In this document: positions 1 through 8,959 of the stretch, one piece after another
How positions within the stretch are numbered: position 1 is the stretch's first letter
How the letters are laid out: each line of letters starts with the position of its first letter
DNA from: Melioribacteraceae bacterium
GTDB lineage: Bacteria; Bacteroidota; Ignavibacteria; Ignavibacteriales; Melioribacteraceae
NCBI GenBank assembly: GCA_021739765.1
Contig: JAIPBD010000008.1
Coordinates: 62,001-126,000, forward strand
Length of the DNA stretch: 64,000 nucleotides
Direction: 5' to 3'
Position numbers and translations under genes: made by a program
The notes under the pieces: generated by a model
Seen by the model: the letters and a program-made list of their open reading frames with translations, nothing else
Told to the model about the DNA's origin: nothing
The model's database searches: none

Positions 1-1
1 T

Positions 2-820
2 AATTCACATCTCGATTTTTTTGAAGAAATTGCAAAGTACAGGGCGGCGAGAAGAATTTACGCGAAAAGAATGAAAAACAAATACGGGGCTAAAAATCCG
101 AGATCATTGTGGTTAAGATTCCATACGCAAACAGCGGGATGTACACTTACAGCCCAACAGCCGGAAAATAATATTGTTCGGACCGCTTATCAGGCGATGG
201 CCGGAGTTTTGGGAGGCACACAATCCCTGCACACAAATTCAATGGATGAAACTTTAGCTTTACCGAGTGAAAAGGCTGTGACAATTGCGTTAAGAACTCA
301 GCAGATTTTAGCTTATGAGACAGGGGTAATTAATACCGTTGATCCATTGGGAGGAAGTTATTTTGTGGAAGCGCTGACCAATAAAATGGAAGAAGAAGCG
401 GAGCGAATTTTTGAAGAAATCGATTCATTCGGCGGAGTTATTCCGGCAATTGAATCAGGATATTTCCAGAAGGAAATTGCCGACGCAGCATATCGTTATC
501 AAATGGAATTAGAAAGTAATAAAAAGTTTCACATCGGAATAAATGCATTTAAATCCGGAGACGACGAAATTGATATTCCGTTATTGCAAGTCTCTCCCGA
601 AGTTGAAAAAATGCAAATTAAAAAATTGAATGAATTAAAGCAGACGAGAAACCAACAAAACGTTGCGGATTCTCTGACCGAAATAAGTCAAGCGGCGGCA
701 GATGGCAAAAATCTTATGCCGGTTTTTATCAACGCTGCACAAAACTATGTAACTTTGGGCGAAATGATTGATGAACTTAAACAACATTTTGGAATTCACG
801 AAGAGACCGTGGTTTTCTAA
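2..820 (+). CDS. Methylmalonyl-CoA mutase, large-subunit catalytic part (5' end outside window)
   Basis: Isomerises methylmalonyl-CoA and succinyl-CoA using adenosylcobalamin. The frame is open from base 2, so the true start lies upstream; 272 residues are visible. They match the C-terminal half of the mutase TIM-barrel region: RFHTQTAG (CoA/substrate-contact His), TAQQPENNIVRTA, GGTQSLHTNS and DPLGGSYFVEAL are family signatures. The protein ends about 30 residues after the point where one-chain enzymes such as human MUT continue into the B12-binding domain, and no DxHxxG cobalamin motif follows. This is therefore the split form whose B12 domain is a separate small subunit, not visible here. 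Its TAA shares one base with the ATG of the next gene (820), suggesting translational coupling. Confidence 0.93.
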   Translation, partial: NSHLDFFEEIAKYRAARRIYAKRMKNKYGAKNPRSLWLRFHTQTAGCTLTAQQPENNIVRTAYQAMAGVLGGTQSLHTNSMDETLALPSEKAVTIALRTQQILAYETGVINTVDPLGGSYFVEALTNKMEEEAERIFEEIDSFGGVIPAIESGYFQKEIADAAYRYQMELESNKKFHIGINAFKSGDDEIDIPLLQVSPEVEKMQIKKLNELKQTRNQQNVADSLTEISQAAADGKNLMPVFINAAQNYVTLGEMIDELKQHFGIHEETVVF

Positions 821-1698
821 TGATAAAGCAATACTTAAAATTGATGCGGATTTCTCATTGGATCAAAAACTTTTTTGTTTTTGTTCCTCTGGTGTTCTCA
901 AAGCATCTAACGGATTTTAATTACGGTCAAAAAGTAATATTCGCTTTTTTAATTTTTAGTTTGGTTTCGAGTTTTGTCTATGTTATAAACGATTTAATGG
1001 ATGTTGAGGTCGATCGTCATCATCCTAAAAAGAAAGATCGCCCGATTGCTTCAGGAAAGATTTCACCTCTAAAAGCTAAAATCCTCGCGATTGGTTTGCT
1101 TGCTGTCGTCGGAATTTTACTTCCTTTCGCAAATACAGCATTCACGGTTGCCGTTATAGCATATTTGATAATAAATTTTCTCTATTCCGTTAAACTGAAA
1201 CGAATAGTAATTGTCGATTTGATGTGCTTGGCTTCGGGGTTTATGCTGCGTGTGCTTGGTGGCGCGTATATAATTAATGTTGCCGTATCAAATTGGCTGA
1301 TTTTAACAACACTTTTCCTTTCAATATTTTTAGCGATTATGAAACGTAAATCTGAATTGGAAAATGTTTCGAACCATTCTGAAACCAGAAAGGTTTTGCA
1401 AGATTATCCCAACGCCTTTGTCGATCAGATTTCAGCGGTTTCGGCTACAGGAGTTTTATTGTGTTATTCACTTTACAGCGTTTCTGAAAGAACGGTGCAA
1501 TATTTTAAAACGGAATATTTAGTTTATACAACTATTTTTGTTGTATTCGGAGTCTTTCGTTATATGTATCTCGTTTATAAGCAGCATAAAGGTGAAAATA
1601 CGATAGAAATTGTAGTTAAAGATATCCCGATGTTGATAAACAGCGTTCTTTACGGAATCTCATTACTTGTTATAATTTACTTGGCTAAAATGATATGA
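820..1698 (+). CDS. UbiA-superfamily prenyltransferase, decaprenyl-phosphate phosphoribosyltransferase-like
   Basis: Polytopic UbiA-fold membrane enzyme of 292 aa with about eight hydrophobic segments. The first Asp-rich motif NDLMDVEVDR begins at N57 and is followed by HHPKKKDRPIASG. The HP-x3-RPIA(S/A)G run is typical of decaprenyl-phosphate phosphoribosyltransferase (DPPR synthase, Rv3806c type), which joins PRPP to a polyprenyl phosphate, rather than of quinone or heme UbiA enzymes. The second motif region (YSVKLKRIVIVD, ending at D133) also fits. In this lineage the product probably feeds a surface glycan, but that is inference. It overlaps the mutase stop by one base and the following lipoprotein start by four bases. 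The superfamily call is firm; the exact substrate is less so. Confidence 0.82.
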   Translation: MIKQYLKLMRISHWIKNFFVFVPLVFSKHLTDFNYGQKVIFAFLIFSLVSSFVYVINDLMDVEVDRHHPKKKDRPIASGKISPLKAKILAIGLLAVVGILLPFANTAFTVAVIAYLIINFLYSVKLKRIVIVDLMCLASGFMLRVLGGAYIINVAVSNWLILTTLFLSIFLAIMKRKSELENVSNHSETRKVLQDYPNAFVDQISAVSATGVLLCYSLYSVSERTVQYFKTEYLVYTTIFVVFGVFRYMYLVYKQHKGENTIEIVVKDIPMLINSVLYGISLLVIIYLAKMI

Positions 1699-2159
1699 AA
1701 AAAATCCTAATTTTTATCCCGCTTCTAATATTCGTTTATTCGTGTGCCGCGACGCCGGAAAAATTTTACGTGGCGAAGGCAAAAAACATTATCGAAGTTG
1801 AAAATCAAGAGTTCCATGTTTGGTTTGACATCATGCCCAATTCAAAAAGCAACATTAATCTATCCGGTGTTGTGAGATTCAGTGAAAATGACAAATATGA
1901 TTACAAAACCATTTCACTATTTTCAATCGATATCTATCAAAATATGGTTAAAGTTTATAGTGTTGAACCGGTTGTAAAAGAGAATAAATATCTAAACTTA
2001 GAAGATGAAAGAGAAATTATTGTCTCGCTTTTTACCGGTCTGCGAAAGGCGGAATCGCTAAGTACCGATTTGCCGGTCGATTTTGTGCTAAATTTTAAGT
2101 CCGGAAAGAATAATTTCACTACCGTTTTGGAAGATTTACAGATTGAACGAGTAAATTAA
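1695..2159 (+). CDS. Putative lipoprotein, function unknown
   Basis: 154 aa. The N-terminus has a lysine pair, a hydrophobic core (ILIFIPLLIFV) and a lipobox ending YSC at residue 17, so it should be cut and lipidated at that Cys. The remainder (WFDIMPNSKSN, NLSGVVRFSEN, VDFVLNFKSGKNNF) alternates polar and hydrophobic residues as in a small beta-sandwich. No family was recognised. The ATG overlaps the UbiA stop (ATGA-type, 4 bases) and the CNNM/CorC gene begins two bases after its TAA, so the four genes look co-transcribed. Confidence 0.72.
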   Translation: MKKILIFIPLLIFVYSCAATPEKFYVAKAKNIIEVENQEFHVWFDIMPNSKSNINLSGVVRFSENDKYDYKTISLFSIDIYQNMVKVYSVEPVVKENKYLNLEDEREIIVSLFTGLRKAESLSTDLPVDFVLNFKSGKNNFTTVLEDLQIERVN

Positions 2160-2161
2160 AA

Positions 2162-3400
2162 ATGTCAGATGAATTTTTAGTTTTAACAATTCTTGTGATA
2201 TTATCGGCATTCTTTTCATCGAGTGAGTTGGCGTTTGTCGTTGCCAACAGAATCAAGATTGAATTACGAGCCAGAAAAAGTAACTTTTCGGCAAAGAACG
2301 CTCAATTTTTTGTGAACAATCCATCCCATTTTTTCTCTACGATTCTAATTTCCAACAATATTATTAACATTGCTTTTGCTTCGTTAAGCGCCGTATTTCT
2401 GCTTGAAATTTTCAGTCTTAACGATTTACAAGTTCTAGTGGTGACGACTGTTGTACTGCTTCTTTTCGGGGAGTTAATCCCTAAATATTTTGCTCGGGAA
2501 TTTGCCGATACGTATGTAACAATTGCCGCTACTCCTCTTCGAATAGTATGGATGCTGATCTATCCGTTCGTAGTTATGACTTCTAAAATCTCGAATCTTT
2601 TAACGAAATCGGAGAATATGAATGAGGATAATTTAGCTCACCTATTTGACCGTGAGGATATCCAGCTTTTGCTTGATGAAAGCTCGGAGGCCGGGAAAGT
2701 TGATTTGGACGACTCAGATATCATCAATAAAATTATGGAGTTAAGAGAACAAAGGGTTTATGAATGTATGACCCCGCGAACCGATATTTCGGGTATTGAA
2801 ATCAACAGTTCGATTGAAGACGCCATTAAAATTTTCACTGAAACCGGTTATTCAAAAATTCCCATCTACGAAGAAAATCTTGATAACATCAAAGGGATAT
2901 TACTCGCCTATGATATGTTCAAATTCCCGGCAGAGTTAAGAGATGTGACGCGCGAAGTAATTTTTGTGCCTGATACCAAACGCAGCCTCGAAATGCTAAA
3001 TGAATTTCTCGATAAACGGATGTCTATCGCAATTGTCGTTGATGAGTTTGGCGGAACCGCCGGAGTTGTTACGGTTGAGGACATAATTGAAGAAATGTTC
3101 GGCGAAATTCAGGATGAGTATGACGTTGATGAAAATGTCTGCAAAAAAGTGGATGATAACGTTTATGTTATAAGCGGCAAAGTTGAAATTGATTATGTAA
3201 ACGATCATTTTGCTCTAAAAATTCCTGAAGGCGATTATGAAACTATCGGCGGATATATAACTTCCGGACTTGGGCGTATCCCAGATAAGGGTGAACAAAT
3301 AGATCTCAATCACTTTAAAGTGAATATTCTCCATTCCGACAAAACGAAAATTAGTCTGGTGAAAATACAATATATCCCCGAATTTCTTGAGCATTCCTAG
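2162..3400 (+). CDS. CNNM/CorC-family (HlyC/CorC) transporter with DUF21, CBS pair and CorC domain
   Basis: 412 aa with the standard order. A DUF21/CNNM membrane domain with three to four helices covers about residues 1-185. A CBS pair covers about 195-320 and includes the hallmark CMTPR and VVDEFGGTAGVVTVEDI. A CorC_HlyC domain (about 335-410) closes the protein. Relatives act in Mg2+/Co2+ efflux or homeostasis with nucleotide sensing by the CBS pair; older annotation as hemolysin is misleading. Within Bacteroidota the gliding protein GldE is a paralogous family, so that is an alternative. Full length, last gene of the 2-3400 run. Confidence 0.9.
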   Translation: MSDEFLVLTILVILSAFFSSSELAFVVANRIKIELRARKSNFSAKNAQFFVNNPSHFFSTILISNNIINIAFASLSAVFLLEIFSLNDLQVLVVTTVVLLLFGELIPKYFAREFADTYVTIAATPLRIVWMLIYPFVVMTSKISNLLTKSENMNEDNLAHLFDREDIQLLLDESSEAGKVDLDDSDIINKIMELREQRVYECMTPRTDISGIEINSSIEDAIKIFTETGYSKIPIYEENLDNIKGILLAYDMFKFPAELRDVTREVIFVPDTKRSLEMLNEFLDKRMSIAIVVDEFGGTAGVVTVEDIIEEMFGEIQDEYDVDENVCKKVDDNVYVISGKVEIDYVNDHFALKIPEGDYETIGGYITSGLGRIPDKGEQIDLNHFKVNILHSDKTKISLVKIQYIPEFLEHS

Positions 3401-3463
3401 ATTTACTACTCGTTTGAATCCTTTCTTTAACTAAGACATCATATCCTTAAAAAATTATTTGCT

Positions 3464-4258
3464 ATGGAAATATTAGGTTTTATCGCTGCAGTTTTTATTG
3501 GATTAACGCTTGGGTTAATTGGCGGCGGAGGTTCGATTCTTACGGTTCCAATTTTGGTTTACCTGCTTGGTTACGGACCCGTTGAAGCAACCGCATATTC
3601 GCTATTCGTTGTTGGAATCACAGCGCTTTTCGGATCGGTAACTTTTTTTCGTAAAAAACAGATCAGTTATCTAACCGCTGTTGTTTTTGCGATTCCGGCA
3701 TTTCTCGCGGTTTATATTACGAGACGATTTATTGTAACCGCAATTCCGGACGAAATTATAACGATCCTTGGATTTATACTTACCAAAGACATTTTTATAA
3801 TGGTTTTATTTGCATTGTTGATGATTGGATCTTCCTATTCGATGATTACGAATAAAACAAAAGAGTCGTCAGATGGTGAAGTGAAGTTCAACTACCCTTT
3901 AATTTTGATAGAAGGAATTGTAGTAGGGATTTTAACCGGTTTGGTTGGTGCAGGCGGCGGATTCTTAATAATTCCGGCTCTCGTTGTATTTGCGAAGCTT
4001 CCCATGAAGATGGCCGTCGGGACTTCGCTACTTATCATCGCCGCAAAATCATTGATTGGATTTCTTGGTGATTTATCAACCGATCTTGTAATTAATTTTT
4101 GGTTCCTTTCGGCATTCTCCGCGCTGGCAATTCTGGGCATATTTTTAGGCAGTTATTTATCGAATTATGTGTCCGGCAAAAAACTAAAACCCACTTTCGG
4201 CTGGTTTGTATTGGTTATGGGTAGCGCAATTTTAATCAAAGAAATTTTTATTAAATAA
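3464..4258 (+). CDS. TauE/SafE-family sulfite/anion exporter
   Basis: 264-aa integral membrane protein with about eight helices and the internal duplication of TauE/SafE. The first half carries GLTLGLIGGGGSILTVPILV and the second GILTGLVGAGGGFLIIPALV, each a Gly-rich re-entrant-like segment. Family members export sulfite, sulfoacetate or related anions or import thiosulfate-type compounds. The next genes encode a rhodanese, a persulfide dioxygenase and a second thiol enzyme, which suggests sulfite or thiosulfate produced by persulfide oxidation as substrate; that is inferred from context. The CNNM gene ends 63 bases upstream, and the rhodanese follows after 21 bases with its own SD. Confidence 0.88.
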   Translation: MEILGFIAAVFIGLTLGLIGGGGSILTVPILVYLLGYGPVEATAYSLFVVGITALFGSVTFFRKKQISYLTAVVFAIPAFLAVYITRRFIVTAIPDEIITILGFILTKDIFIMVLFALLMIGSSYSMITNKTKESSDGEVKFNYPLILIEGIVVGILTGLVGAGGGFLIIPALVVFAKLPMKMAVGTSLLIIAAKSLIGFLGDLSTDLVINFWFLSAFSALAILGIFLGSYLSNYVSGKKLKPTFGWFVLVMGSAILIKEIFIK

Positions 4259-4279
4259 TACTTAAAAGGAGAATAACAA

Positions 4280-4621
4280 ATGAGTTTGTTATCATTTTTT
4301 CAAAGAGATAATGGAGTTAAAAACCTTAACTCAACTGAATTCGAAGAAGCACTAAAATCGGATAAAAATGCGGTATTAATCGATTGCCGCACTAAAGCCG
4401 AACATAAAGAAGTTCGAATTCCAAAATCCAAATTAATTGATCTTATGAGTCCGACATTTCAAGATGAGATATCCGCACTCGATAAATCTAAAAATTATTA
4501 CATTTATTGTAGGAGCGGAAACCGGTCATATCATGCCGGCAAATCTATGTCAAAACTCGGATTCGAAAATGTATCGCATTTATCACCAGGAATAATCGGG
4601 TGGCAAGGTCCAACCGAATAA
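4280..4621 (+). CDS. Single-domain rhodanese-like sulfurtransferase
   Basis: 113 aa, one rhodanese domain. The active-site loop is YCRSGNRS with the catalytic Cys at about residue 77, preceded by the LIDCRT strand and followed by the LSPGIIGWQG end typical of single-domain rhodaneses. It would accept a sulfane sulfur as Cys persulfide and pass it to cyanide, thiol or a protein acceptor. No signal peptide is evident, so it is probably cytoplasmic. A strong SD (AAGGAGAA at 4265-4272) precedes ATG 4280. The position between a TauE exporter and a CstB-like enzyme implies a role in persulfide handling. Confidence 0.9.
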   Translation: MSLLSFFQRDNGVKNLNSTEFEEALKSDKNAVLIDCRTKAEHKEVRIPKSKLIDLMSPTFQDEISALDKSKNYYIYCRSGNRSYHAGKSMSKLGFENVSHLSPGIIGWQGPTE

Positions 4622-4636
4622 AGAGAGGAGAGAGAA

Positions 4637-6055
4637 ATGTTTTTTAAGCACATATACGAAAAAGGTTTAGCTCAGGCGAGTTATCTGATTGGTTGTCAGA
4701 AAACGGGAGAAGCAATTGTAATTGATCCCAAAAGAGATATTGATGAATATCTAAAAATAGCCGAACAAGAAAAGCTGGAGATAAAATATATAACTGAAAC
4801 CCATATTCACGCTGATTTTCTAAGTGGTTCGTTAGAGTTACAGGCTTCGACTAATGCGGAATTGTTACTCTCGGATGAAGGAGGGGAGGATTGGCAATAT
4901 CAGTTTCCACATACATCACTTAAAGATGGAAGTGTATTCAAAGTAGGAAATCTAAAATTTGAAGTACTTCACACTCCGGGTCATACACCGGAGCACATTA
5001 GCTTTTTGCTCACAGATACCGCCGCAAGTGAAATTCCGATTATGATTTTTACCGGAGATTTTGTCTTTGTGGGCGATGTCGGTCGTCCGGACCTGCTTGA
5101 AAATGCTGCAGGAATTATCGGGACGAAAGAAATTGGGGCCAAACAAATGTTCCAATCAGTAAAAAGGTTCAAAGAACTTCCCGATCATGTTCAGGTCTGG
5201 CCAGGTCACGGAGCCGGTTCGGCTTGTGGAAAAGCACTTGGAGCAGTTCCAAGTTCAACGGTCGGATACGAAAAAATTGTTAACTGGGCCATGAAAATTA
5301 ACGATGAAAACGAGTTCGTTGATGAACTATTGGCCGGTCAACCGGAACCACCGAAATATTTCGCGATGATGAAAAAGTTGAACAAAATTGGTCCTTCTAT
5401 TCTTGGTGGAATGCCGCATCCGGCCAGGTTAACGCTAAATCAGTTTAAGAAAGCAATCAACAGCAATGTTAAAATCATCGATACACGAGATAAACTTTCG
5501 TTTGCGGGCGGACATGTATGCAAATCGTTGAACATTCAAGATAATTCTGCATTTAGCACATGGGCTGGTTGGCTGATTGATTACGAAGAGGATTTTATAC
5601 TTGTCGCTCCCGATCATCGAATTGAAGAACTTACAAAAGCACTAATCCGAATCGGACTTGATAACGTCTCCGGCTATGTTCCCGATATGGATGCGTGGGC
5701 GAATGCTTGCCACGAAACGGAAACGGTAAATCAAATCGTTGTTGCTGATTTGGTTGAGAAACTAAATGATGGTGATACTATGATTTTAGATGTAAGAGGA
5801 ATTTCGGAATATAATTCCGGCCATATTCCCGGTGCAATTAATCTTCATGTAGGTTATTTGGAAAACAATCTTGACAAAATTCCACATGATAAGAATGTAA
5901 TCGTTCAGTGCCAATCCGGAGATCGTTCGAGTATTGCGGCTTCGGTTTTGCTATCAAACGGGTATAAAAATATAACTAATTTGACCGGCGGAATAGTTGC
6001 TTGGACGGATTTCGGACAAAAGATTGTTTCTGAACAAGAAGTGGAAATGGCTTAA
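4637..6055 (+). CDS. CstB-like persulfide dioxygenase fused to two rhodanese domains
   Basis: 472 aa in three parts. The metallo-beta-lactamase-fold persulfide dioxygenase (about 1-250) has THIHAD (H56, H58, D60), PGHTPEH (H116), TGDFVFVGDVGRPDL (D141) and WPGHGAGSACGK (H191); mononuclear iron ligation is expected for the ETHE1-like group. The first rhodanese-like domain (about 265-355) has VAPD where the Cys loop should be and is probably non-catalytic. The second (about 370-465) has an intact CQSGDRS loop with C425. This is the arrangement of Staphylococcus CstB, which converts persulfides to thiosulfate. SD GAGGAGAG at 4624-4631 supports ATG 4637. The stop overlaps the next start as TAATG at 6053-6057. 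Confidence 0.9.
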   Translation: MFFKHIYEKGLAQASYLIGCQKTGEAIVIDPKRDIDEYLKIAEQEKLEIKYITETHIHADFLSGSLELQASTNAELLLSDEGGEDWQYQFPHTSLKDGSVFKVGNLKFEVLHTPGHTPEHISFLLTDTAASEIPIMIFTGDFVFVGDVGRPDLLENAAGIIGTKEIGAKQMFQSVKRFKELPDHVQVWPGHGAGSACGKALGAVPSSTVGYEKIVNWAMKINDENEFVDELLAGQPEPPKYFAMMKKLNKIGPSILGGMPHPARLTLNQFKKAINSNVKIIDTRDKLSFAGGHVCKSLNIQDNSAFSTWAGWLIDYEEDFILVAPDHRIEELTKALIRIGLDNVSGYVPDMDAWANACHETETVNQIVVADLVEKLNDGDTMILDVRGISEYNSGHIPGAINLHVGYLENNLDKIPHDKNVIVQCQSGDRSSIAASVLLSNGYKNITNLTGGIVAWTDFGQKIVSEQEVEMA

Positions 6056-6426
6056 TGCCGGAAAATATCATTTATTATGACGGAGTTTGCAATCTTTGCA
6101 GCAGCTCCGTCAGATTTATATTGATGATCGACAAAAATGAAATATTTGATTTCAAACCACTTCAACAAGCTGATCTAAATGAAGAATTGCGTTCTCAAAT
6201 TCCGCGAAATATTGATAGCATCATTCTCCTGAATGGTGAAAACGTGCTCGTCAAATCAGATGCAATAATCATAATTTTCGAAAAGCTCGGTGGTTTTTGG
6301 TACTACCTAAGCTATCTAAAATATTTACCTAAATCGATCAGAGATAAAATTTATGATTTTATCGCGGAAAATCGCTACAAGTTATTCGGGAAAAAGGATT
6401 CTTGTGAGATTATCAGCAGAAAATAA
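6055..6426 (+). CDS. DCC-family (DUF393) thiol-disulfide oxidoreductase-like protein
   Basis: 123 aa. The N-terminal YYDGVCNLCSSSVRFIL carries the family-defining D-x2-C-x2-C (D9, C12, C15), a thioredoxin-like redox centre, and DKNEIFDFKPLQQ follows as in the YuxK/DUF393 group. The biochemical role of the family is not settled. The one-base overlap with the CstB-like gene makes coupled translation likely, so this protein may act on persulfide or disulfide intermediates of the sulfur island; that link is inference. It is the last gene of the 3464-6426 run. Confidence 0.88.
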   Translation: MPENIIYYDGVCNLCSSSVRFILMIDKNEIFDFKPLQQADLNEELRSQIPRNIDSIILLNGENVLVKSDAIIIIFEKLGGFWYYLSYLKYLPKSIRDKIYDFIAENRYKLFGKKDSCEIISRK

Positions 6427-6519
6427 CTCGAACAAATTTTAAAAATCAAAAACTCCCTCAATTAAATCGCATCAAATTCTACACGAATTTTCTTTATCTT
6501 CGTTCTCAATTTTTCGTAA

Positions 6520-7683
<1,164 letters not shown>

Positions 7684-8001
7684 ATGGATTTAATTTTTGC
7701 AATGGCACCACAAGGTGGTGATGCCGGCGGTGGAAGTATGATTAGCACATTAGTTATGTTCGGTGCGATATTCGCGATATTTTATTTTATGATTATTAGA
7801 CCGCAGCAAAAAAAAGCTAAAGAAAGAGAAGCGATGCTAGGTGAATTGAAAAAAGGCGATAAAGTTGTTACAAGTGGCGGTTTGCACGGTATTGTTTCGG
7901 GACTTGATGAAAAAACTTGCTTGATTGATGTTGGTGGAAATGTAAAGATGAAATTTGATAGAACGGCAATTGCCAATATTGTTAAACCTAAAGAATCTTA
8001 A
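7684..8001 (+). CDS. yajC: Preprotein translocase auxiliary subunit YajC
   Basis: 105 aa with a short N-terminus, one transmembrane helix (about 18-40, ending FYFMIIRPQQKKAKER, the YajC signature) and a small cytoplasmic beta domain (LKKGDKVVTSGGLHGIVSG). YajC associates with SecDF-YidC at the Sec translocon. The start abuts the tgt stop; SD AAGGAGAT lies at 7671-7678. Unlike many genomes, secD and secF do not follow; an agmatinase gene does. Confidence 0.95.
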   Translation: MDLIFAMAPQGGDAGGGSMISTLVMFGAIFAIFYFMIIRPQQKKAKEREAMLGELKKGDKVVTSGGLHGIVSGLDEKTCLIDVGGNVKMKFDRTAIANIVKPKES

Positions 8002-8004
8002 TTG

Positions 8005-8886
8005 ATGAAAGTTTTAGGTGAGAAAAGAAACTTCCTTGCAGTAGAAGAAAATTATTCTTCTTACGAAAATTCTGAAATTGTAATAATTTCCGCGCCGCTG
8101 GAGGCTACCGTCAGCTACGGCGGCGGAACCAAAAATGGACCTAAAGAAATCTTAAAAGCCTCTCATTATGTTGAGTTTTATGATGAAGAATTTGATAGGG
8201 AACTAATTTTTGAGACCGGAATATGTACACTTCCCGAGCTTGATTTCAATGGTAAAAATGTTAAAAAATCAATTGAACTAATCTACAAAGAGACAAAGAA
8301 ACACCTTCAGAATGACAAATTTGTGGTTGTACTTGGTGGGGAACACTCACTTTCTCAGGCTACGATAAAAGCGCATTTTGAACATTTCAGCAATATTTCA
8401 GTGCTCCAGATTGATGCTCATTCTGATTTTCGCGATTCCTACGAAGGTTCGAAATATTCTCATGCATCCGTTATGGCCAGAGTTGCCGAGTTTACAAAAG
8501 ATATTGTTCAGGTTGGAATCAGAGCACAATGCATCGAAGAATCAGAATTTATTAAAGAGAATCAAATTAATACTTTCTATGCCCGCGATATCAGGACAAA
8601 TAAATACGAAGATTGGCAAAGCGAAGCAGTACAAGCACTTCATGAAAATGTTTATATCACTTTTGATGTCGATGGTTTAGATCCTTCGGTAATTTCTGAT
8701 ACCGGCACTCCTGAGCCGGGTGGTTTATTTTGGGATGAAACAATAGATCTTATTAAAAAAGTCGGTGCCGAACGAAGGATTGTCGGATTTGATGTTGTAG
8801 AATTGGCTCCTAAAAAAGGAGCGACCATTTCCAGTTTTAATACCGCTAAAATTATATACAAGATTCTCAACTGCGCTTTTAAGTAA
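8005..8886 (+). CDS. speB: Agmatinase (ureohydrolase family)
   Basis: Hydrolyses agmatine to putrescine and urea with a binuclear Mn centre. 293 aa from ATG 8005; an adjacent TTG at 8002 is less likely. All metal ligands are visible: GGEHSLS (H114), IDAHSDFRD (D137, H139, D141) and TFDVDGLDPS (D221, D223). DSYEGSKYSHASVMARV matches agmatinases better than arginases or formimidoylglutamases. It lies three bases after the yajC stop, so it is in the tgt-yajC transcription unit. It should supply polyamines after arginine decarboxylation; the decarboxylase is not in this window. Confidence 0.9.
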   Translation: MKVLGEKRNFLAVEENYSSYENSEIVIISAPLEATVSYGGGTKNGPKEILKASHYVEFYDEEFDRELIFETGICTLPELDFNGKNVKKSIELIYKETKKHLQNDKFVVVLGGEHSLSQATIKAHFEHFSNISVLQIDAHSDFRDSYEGSKYSHASVMARVAEFTKDIVQVGIRAQCIEESEFIKENQINTFYARDIRTNKYEDWQSEAVQALHENVYITFDVDGLDPSVISDTGTPEPGGLFWDETIDLIKKVGAERRIVGFDVVELAPKKGATISSFNTAKIIYKILNCAFK

Positions 8887-8959
8887 TCCGCGTTCTCCGT
8901 GAATCTGTTTGGATAAATAGATATTTTTGATGCAAATAAACTCTTATCAGAGGTGTGTT

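Noticed and set aside
6495-6502. TATCTTCG as a promoter -7 box for tgt
   Set aside because: One mismatch to TAnnTTTG and no convincing -33 box at the right distance, so not listed as a feature.
8378-8680. 100-residue frame inside speB
   Set aside because: Out-of-frame shadow of intact agmatinase motifs.
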